Source of the DNA: Nosocomiicoccus ampullae
GTDB lineage: Bacteria; Bacillota; Bacilli; Staphylococcales; Salinicoccaceae
Assembly: GCF_019357495.1 (NCBI RefSeq)
Contig: NZ_CP079110.1
Span: forward strand, 62,001 to 126,000
Reading direction: 5' to 3'
Length of the DNA: 64,000 bases
Shown: positions 59,568 to 64,000 of the stretch, piece by piece
Numbering within the stretch: the stretch's first letter is position 1
How the letters are laid out: every line of letters begins with the position of its first letter
Program-made: the position numbers and the translations under genes
Notes under the pieces: generated by a model
What the model saw: the letters and a program-made list of their open reading frames with translations, nothing else
What the model was told of the DNA's origin: nothing
The model's database searches: none

Positions 59568-60193
59568 TAATTAAAAATATTTAAATAAATGTTCCATCCA
59601 TATCAAAAATAATTGCTGGCTAGCTTCATATTGATGGTCTAATCTACATTGATCACATTAAAGAATGACCAGTGGAAGCAAAATAATATAAGTAAGAAAT
59701 TCTGTATCTTTAAAATTCAAAACATGAGAATGTAGAATTAAATGACTGGTCTCCCTATATTCCAATAAACGACCGTTATAATGACTATTTAATTTTTCTA
59801 AAAATAGTTTATTTTTAGTCGATTTAAAAGTTCATTTATCTGTTTTATTTATCTATGTCCATTTATTAAAATTAATATGAATTTATGTACTTTTTAGCAC
59901 TGATTTAAATGCATTTTAAAATTAAAAGATGGAGTTTCTTCCATTATTCAATGAGAAACACACTTGTACAATATAGCAAAGCACTTGATGAAAAAATCAA
60001 TAGATAAACCTATATCTTATAAAATTATCTGTAACACTTTATGAGTAATAAACTACCGGCCAGCATAAATTTTAATACCTAATTAATACCCTTGTTGAAA
60101 GAGTACTAAATTATATGATGTTAATAATCGATAGACACATACGATTGGATGATATAATAGAGTCAATAAGATGCATGATTGCGAGGTTTAAAT
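59568..60193. other. gene-free AT-rich stretch within the island
   Basis: About 620 bp with no credible gene. It holds the AAACGACCGTT motif (59767-59777) and a perfect AT palindrome CTAAAAATA-GTT-TATTTTTAG (59798-59818), which could terminate sdpRI. The last 60 bases should hold the promoter of the AlbA_2 gene (GATATAAT near 60150). Confidence 0.6.
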
Positions 60194-61633
60194 ATGACTG
60201 ATAGAGATGGATATATTGAATTTTTGCAAACTGAGGCTGAAGGACAGCTTATAGATAGAAAGAGAGCGTCTATAAATCCTAAAGATGTAGCTCAACACAT
60301 TAGTGCATTTGCAAATGCTGAAGGTGGAAAACTTGTAATTGGCATTGAAGATAATGGTGAGATTTCAGGATTTAATCATACAAAAGCAAAAAAGAAAGAA
60401 CTATATATTGAAGCACCCTTCGAATATTTGTATAGAATACCTAAATATAAACATGAAGTAATAGAAGTGAAGAAACTCGATGGAACTATGGATGAAATTC
60501 TTGTTTTCAACATTGAACCTAGTTATGATGCCATTATCACCTTAAAAGATGACTCAGTATATTTAAGAATTAATGATAAAAGTAGAAAATTGACGCACAA
60601 CCAAATTACAAATTTAGAATATGATCGTGGTTCACGCCGTTTTGAAGAAGAACTGGTTGAGCATTCTAGTATCGAAGATGTAGATAAAATGCTAATTAGA
60701 GAATTTAAACAATTACTTAATACAAATGTAGATGATGAAAAATTATTAAAAGCTAGAGGGTTTATGCGTGAAGGAAAATTGACAGTTGCCGGTTTGTTGC
60801 TGTTTAGTAACAATATTAGTGTCTATTTACCTAGTGCTAGAATCCGTTTTATGAGATATGAAGGTAATAAAGAAGAATCTGGAACAAGACTTAATGTGGT
60901 AAAAGATATTACATTTGATAAAGCTTTACCGATAGCAATTAGGGAAGCAAGAGTTTTTATCAATACACAACTACGAGAATACACTTTCTTAGGAAAAGAA
61001 GGAAAGTTTATAACCTTACCAGAATATCCTGAATTTGCTTGGTTTGAAGGAATGATAAATGCGATTGTACATCGTAGATATGATAACCAAGGTGATCATA
61101 TAAGAATAAAAATGTTTGACGACAGACTAGAAATTAGTAGCCCAGGCGCATTACCTGCTTCTGTTACTTTAGAAAATATTAAAGAAGAACGATATTCAAG
61201 GAATCCAAAATTAGCCGCGGCATTAACTCAATATAAATGGGTGAGAGAATCAAATGAAGGTGTTGGTCGTATTTTTGACGAAATGAAGGAATATTTTCTA
61301 GATGACCCCGTTTATTCAGAACCTAATAACAGTTCGGTACAATTAACTTTGAAGAATAACATTGTGGCTAGAAAAGAAAGAGAAATGAGTCGAGTGAGTA
61401 ATATAATAACACCTGAATTATTTGAAAGTTTAAATGAGCAACAAGAATTAATTGTGAGACATTTGTATAATGAGGGAGAATTAACAGCATCTAAAATTGC
61501 AAGTATTATTCAAAGATCTGCTCCTACGGCTAGAAAAAGATTGAAAGAATTGGAAGAAATGAATATTGTATCGACACATGGATCAAGTAAAAATGATCCG
61601 AAGAGAACATATTATTTAATCGGTTTTGAGTAA
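60194..61633 (+). CDS. AlbA_2-domain ATP-binding regulator (Schlafen/COG2865-like)
   Basis: 479 residues. N-terminal AlbA_2 domain (about 8-130) with ISAFANAEGGKLVIGIEDNGEI. A HATPase-like C-terminal module (about 285-400) has INAIVHRRYDNQGDHIRIKMFDDRLEISSPGALP and the ESNEGVGRIFDEM segment. A winged helix-turn-helix (about 412-475) has LTASKIASIIQRSAPTARKRLKEL. Such proteins are putative transcriptional regulators, frequent on islands. ATG 60194 follows GAGGTT. Its stop codon lies in the first unit of a downstream tandem repeat. Confidence 0.83.
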   Translation: MTDRDGYIEFLQTEAEGQLIDRKRASINPKDVAQHISAFANAEGGKLVIGIEDNGEISGFNHTKAKKKELYIEAPFEYLYRIPKYKHEVIEVKKLDGTMDEILVFNIEPSYDAIITLKDDSVYLRINDKSRKLTHNQITNLEYDRGSRRFEEELVEHSSIEDVDKMLIREFKQLLNTNVDDEKLLKARGFMREGKLTVAGLLLFSNNISVYLPSARIRFMRYEGNKEESGTRLNVVKDITFDKALPIAIREARVFINTQLREYTFLGKEGKFITLPEYPEFAWFEGMINAIVHRRYDNQGDHIRIKMFDDRLEISSPGALPASVTLENIKEERYSRNPKLAAALTQYKWVRESNEGVGRIFDEMKEYFLDDPVYSEPNNSSVQLTLKNNIVARKEREMSRVSNIITPELFESLNEQQELIVRHLYNEGELTASKIASIIQRSAPTARKRLKELEEMNIVSTHGSSKNDPKRTYYLIGFE

Positions 61634-61828
61634 AGTGGAAAACTTTCGAGTAATTCAAAAGTTAAACACTAAAAAACAATAAGAATCTAGTGATATCAAG
61701 GCATTTGTGAGCTTTCGAGTAAATATAGGAATTTTCGAGTAACTCAAAAGAAATTACAAAAAATAGGGTAGAACCGATGGAATCAAAGAGTTTACGAGCT
61801 TTCGAGTAAAGTGAAAAACTTTCGAGTA
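61624..61828. repeat. degenerate tandem repeat of about 88 bp, 2.3 units, with paired TTTCGAGTAA boxes
   Basis: TTTYGAGTA(A) occurs at 61624 (as TTTTGAGTAA, containing the gene's stop), 61644, 61713, 61733, 61800 and 61820. Each pair is spaced exactly 20 bp; pair-to-pair distances are 89 and 87 bp. TCAAAAG follows the second box in units 1 and 2, and GAGC precedes the next unit. Confidence 0.75.
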
Positions 61829-61936
61829 CTATTATTTTAATTATAGAATGCTTAAATTTTGAATAGGCAATCTATTTTGATAGCAATAGAAAGAAATAAT
61901 AAGACGCTACAAGATTATTTAATGGCCAGCATTTTT
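61829..61936. other. short gene-free stretch before the right island boundary
   Basis: AT-rich with no open frame of note. With the repeat before it and the rpsI relic after it, the gene-free region extends from 61634 to 62034. Confidence 0.5.
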
Positions 61937-62020
61937 GAACGTATGAAACTAGGTCTTAAGAAAGCAAATATAAATATAAAGTTTAAAAGCACTTCTCGAG
62001 AAATCGAGAAGTGCTTTTTT
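61937..62020 (+). repeat. degenerate copy of the rpsI 3' end plus terminator (right island boundary)
   Basis: Bases 61937-61965 match the rpsI stretch at 56102-56130 in 27 of 29 positions. About 30 bp of the gene end are missing here. Then a TATAAAGTTTAAAAGC stretch resembles the pre-terminator region, and 61985-62020 is identical to 56184-56219. Confidence 0.85.
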
Positions 62021-62034
62021 AGTATTATTTATAT

Positions 62035-62808
62035 TTAACGGTCTGGTATTATTTCATCTAGAAACTCGCCGTATTTTCCTTCATTATTTTTAGTTAATAA
62101 ATGACTGTAATTATCTAAGATAGTAATATGGGTTTTCCATCCGTTTGTTCTATAAAATTCTTCTCCTTCTTTACTTGCTGTTAAAGCGTCAAAAGGATGT
62201 TCTTTGCTCTCGCCTGTATCATGTTCTCCGACAATCCAATAAATAGGGAAGTCGCCTCTTATAATATTCTTTTTTGGGATACGCTCACTTATATTTTCAA
62301 CTTTTGGAGAACCGCCGCCTCCAAAAAGAACAGCGCCTCCTTTTTTAATATCTATGTCTTTAAGCTTTTCAATTAGCCAATAAGATGTAATTTCGGCACC
62401 ACCTGAAAAGCCGCCGATCCAAAGATAATCATTATTCGGAAGAGATTGAATTAAATCAATAAGATAATATGAATTAAGATCGCCTTCTTCCCACCATGTA
62501 TTATATTGTGTTGAAGGTGTTTTAGGAACGACTAGAGTTAAGTTTTTATCTTTTGCAACTTGTTTAATTCCTTTTGGTCCTTCTAAATATTCTTTTGACT
62601 CTGGATTCTCGTATTCAAAAGCACCGTCACCATGTAGCCACAGGAGTATGCCCTTAGAATTATTTGTCGGATAAATGATATATTCGCCCTGCCTTCCATT
62701 AGACGAAGTAAATGTTTTGGTAGAAGGACTATTTATTTTATAAACAAAAAATATAAGTAACAGTGTTGCTATAATGACAATTAATGTCCACTTTAATTTA
62801 ATATCCAA
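62035..62808 (-). CDS. membrane-anchored alpha/beta hydrolase
   Basis: 257 residues. N-terminal membrane helix (about 6-23) with the enzyme domain outside the cell. Oxyanion-region LWLHGDGA near 56, nucleophile S135 in GGFSGGAE, acid D in VGEHDTGES and catalytic H in DNYSHLL near the end. Esterase or peptidase-like; substrate unknown. TTG start at 62808 after AAGGGGA. It shares the right-boundary terminator. Confidence 0.78.
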   Translation of the reverse strand: MDIKLKWTLIVIIATLLLIFFVYKINSPSTKTFTSSNGRQGEYIIYPTNNSKGILLWLHGDGAFEYENPESKEYLEGPKGIKQVAKDKNLTLVVPKTPSTQYNTWWEEGDLNSYYLIDLIQSLPNNDYLWIGGFSGGAEITSYWLIEKLKDIDIKKGGAVLFGGGGSPKVENISERIPKKNIIRGDFPIYWIVGEHDTGESKEHPFDALTASKEGEEFYRTNGWKTHITILDNYSHLLTKNNEGKYGEFLDEIIPDR

Positions 62809-62929
62809 TTTTAGATCCCCTTAATAAATTGTCTACTTAAATTTACATCATTGTGAATTTTTATCATAGTATATATAATCAAACTTAATTATAACGAATA
62901 TTATTTCATAAGAAGAGAAGGGGTTCATC

Positions 62930-63376
62930 ATGAATAAAGTAAGTGAAGAATATTGGAATGATTATTGGAAAAATCAAGAAAAGCCTAAATCGGTGAGTGC
63001 ATGGCAATTTGGGGATGATCCTGACACTCTTGCACAGTTAGTGGTAGATGGTATTAAGACAGCAACTTGTTCAGCATATATTTTATATGAATTTGAAAAT
63101 GCACCTTTACCAACTACAGAGGATTACAGCATTATTTTGAACAGTGAAAATGAGCCCGTAGCAATTATCAAGACAGTTGAAGTGACTATAACCCCAATGA
63201 ATGCGGTCAGCGAAGAATTTGCGATTGCAGAAGGTGAAGGGGATAGAACTTATCAATATTGGTGGGATGAGCATGAAAAATTCTTTAAAAAAGAGCTCGG
63301 TGCTATTGGCCATGAGTTTTCAGAAGACATGCTGCTTGTTTGTGAACGATTCGAATTGATTGATATAAGGAAATAA
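62930..63376 (+). CDS. ASCH-domain protein
   Basis: 148 residues. SAWQFGDDPDTLAQLVVDGIKTATCSAY and the VEVTITPMNAVSEEFAIAEGEGDRTYQYWWDEHEKFF region are typical of small ASCH proteins, a PUA-like fold that may bind RNA or modified nucleosides. RBS GAAGAGAAGGGG. Own terminator. Confidence 0.85.
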   Translation: MNKVSEEYWNDYWKNQEKPKSVSAWQFGDDPDTLAQLVVDGIKTATCSAYILYEFENAPLPTTEDYSIILNSENEPVAIIKTVEVTITPMNAVSEEFAIAEGEGDRTYQYWWDEHEKFFKKELGAIGHEFSEDMLLVCERFELIDIRK

Positions 63377-63449
63377 ATATAATTCTTTTGATTAGTACTC
63401 TGATTTATAAAATTAAATATACAAGGATATACATTTATAAAGCTTAATC

Positions 63450-63482
63450 AAGCACTTTCCATTTTAGGAGAGTGCTTTTTTA
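63450..63482 (+). terminator. terminator after the ASCH gene
   Basis: AAGCACT-t-TCC/GGA-g-AGTGCTT stem with a six-base loop and T6. Confidence 0.85.
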
Positions 63483-63566
63483 TTTCCAAATTTTATTTTT
63501 AAATTTCATATACGTTTTATAAATGGATTGTATTATAAGTTTGTAAATGTTCGAAGGAGGTTTGTG

Positions 63567-64000
63567 ATGTTAAGAAATGCGTTTTTGTATGTTTCAAGGA
63601 AGATGAGACGAACGATGATTTTATTTTTAATTTTAGTGGTCGTTCTCTCTTGTTTATATTCTTGTTTTAATTTTTTATATACGACAAATCAATTGAAGTC
63701 GTCTCTTGAGGAGTCGTCTCGTTCTTCTCTTGTAGTATCGAAAAAAGACGGCGGGGATTTTTTAAGTACTGAGTTTGATTCTATTGATGGTGATTATGAG
63801 ATTACTTCTAAATATAAAGGACTTGCTAAACCTAAAGGGTTAAAGGTGATTGAAGGTGCTCAGACGGTGATGCGAGAGGATTTACCGAGTGAGTTTAGAA
63901 AAGTTGTCGCTTTTGAAGCGGTTGAAGATGTGAAACGTCATGAATTGTTTCAAAGTGGTGCGTTTACTATTGAAGCGGGTGAAAACCTAAATGAGAGTGA
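63567..64000 (+). CDS. ABC transporter permease, FtsX/MacB-like (C-terminus outside window)
   Basis: Only the first 144 codons are present. A membrane helix (about residues 16-38, preceded by basic RKMRRT) is followed by the start of an extracellular domain, the usual layout of the MacB periplasmic-core type of permease. ATG at 63567, six bases after AAGGAGG. An ATPase partner would be expected downstream. Substrate unknown. Confidence 0.7.
   Translation, partial: MLRNAFLYVSRKMRRTMILFLILVVVLSCLYSCFNFLYTTNQLKSSLEESSRSSLVVSKKDGGDFLSTEFDSIDGDYEITSKYKGLAKPKGLKVIEGAQTVMREDLPSEFRKVVAFEAVEDVKRHELFQSGAFTIEAGENLNES

Larger units (their letters stand above)
56220..62020. mobile_element. decayed genomic island inserted at the 3' end of rpsI
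   Basis: About 5.8 kb bracketed by the native rpsI end plus terminator on the left and a partial rpsI end plus identical terminator on the right. It holds an MFS exporter, a truncated DUF2268-like gene, sdpR-sdpI and an AlbA_2-type gene, with long AT-rich gaps. No integrase is recognisable. The rpsI 3' end is a known integration site of Macrococcus resistance islands, which supports the reading. The right boundary is imperfect and excision is unlikely. Confidence 0.7.

Noticed and set aside
61640-61830. CRISPR-like array from the regularly spaced TTTCGAGTAA boxes
   Set aside because: Repeats are 10 bp, alternate between 20-bp and about 68-bp spacing, and spacers are themselves related; no cas genes nearby.
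56220-62020. Integrase gene or intact mobile element within the island
   Set aside because: All six frames were considered from the visible proteins; none shows tyrosine or serine recombinase motifs or a full transposase.

Overview
This is an AT-rich Firmicutes (Bacillota) chromosome segment. Gene content and order point to the family Staphylococcaceae: a FemX/FmhB-type peptidyltransferase, a SagB-type glucosaminidase, malate:quinone oxidoreductase, an SE1832-type small protein, FdhD with a CC motif, and pbuG directly upstream of the S10 ribosomal operon. Nosocomiicoccus, Jeotgalicoccus, Salinicoccus or Macrococcus look more likely than Staphylococcus proper. One reason is that the DAHP synthase has a ferredoxin-like regulatory domain where S. 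aureus has a fused chorismate mutase. The genus is an inference. I saw no rRNA, tRNA, CRISPR array or intact transposase.

Positions 1-37.7 kb hold housekeeping and transport genes in short operons, mostly separated by clear terminators. In order they include an aminotransferase (cut by the window edge), YjiH, GltS, a 2-hydroxyacid dehydrogenase, YhgE/Pip with a divergent TetR regulator, a PTS-IIC/ketopantoate-reductase pair, an amino acid permease, SulP-UspA, DegV, a YeiH-type exporter, YtoQ, a HAD phosphatase, Mqo, a MerR-like coiled-coil protein, DAHP synthase and SagB. A formate/molybdenum group follows: fdhD, an OFA-type transporter broken by a frameshift, and an FdhF/YdeP oxidoreductase. 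Then come NptA, PopT/DUF368, FemX, a hydratase, an MFS efflux operon, a PepSY lipoprotein with no canonical start codon, and PbuG.

Positions 37.7-56.2 kb are the S10-spc-alpha ribosomal supercluster (rpsJ to rplQ, with secY, adk, infA and rpoA). It runs on into ecfA1-ecfA2-ecfT-truA and rplM-rpsI. Regulatory leaders precede rpsJ and rplM. An unusual pair of competing hairpins lies between rplQ and ecfA1.

Positions 56.2-62.0 kb are a decayed genomic island inserted at the 3' end of rpsI. A degenerate second copy of the rpsI 3' end, followed by an exact 36-bp copy of the rpsI terminator, lies at 61.94-62.02 kb. Between the copies are an MFS exporter, a truncated DUF2268-like gene, an sdpR-sdpI immunity pair with a visible operator, an AlbA_2-type ATP-binding regulator and a tandem repeat of about 88 bp. 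The gaps hold no intact genes and no integrase was found. Beyond the island are an alpha/beta hydrolase, an ASCH protein and the start of an ABC transporter permease.
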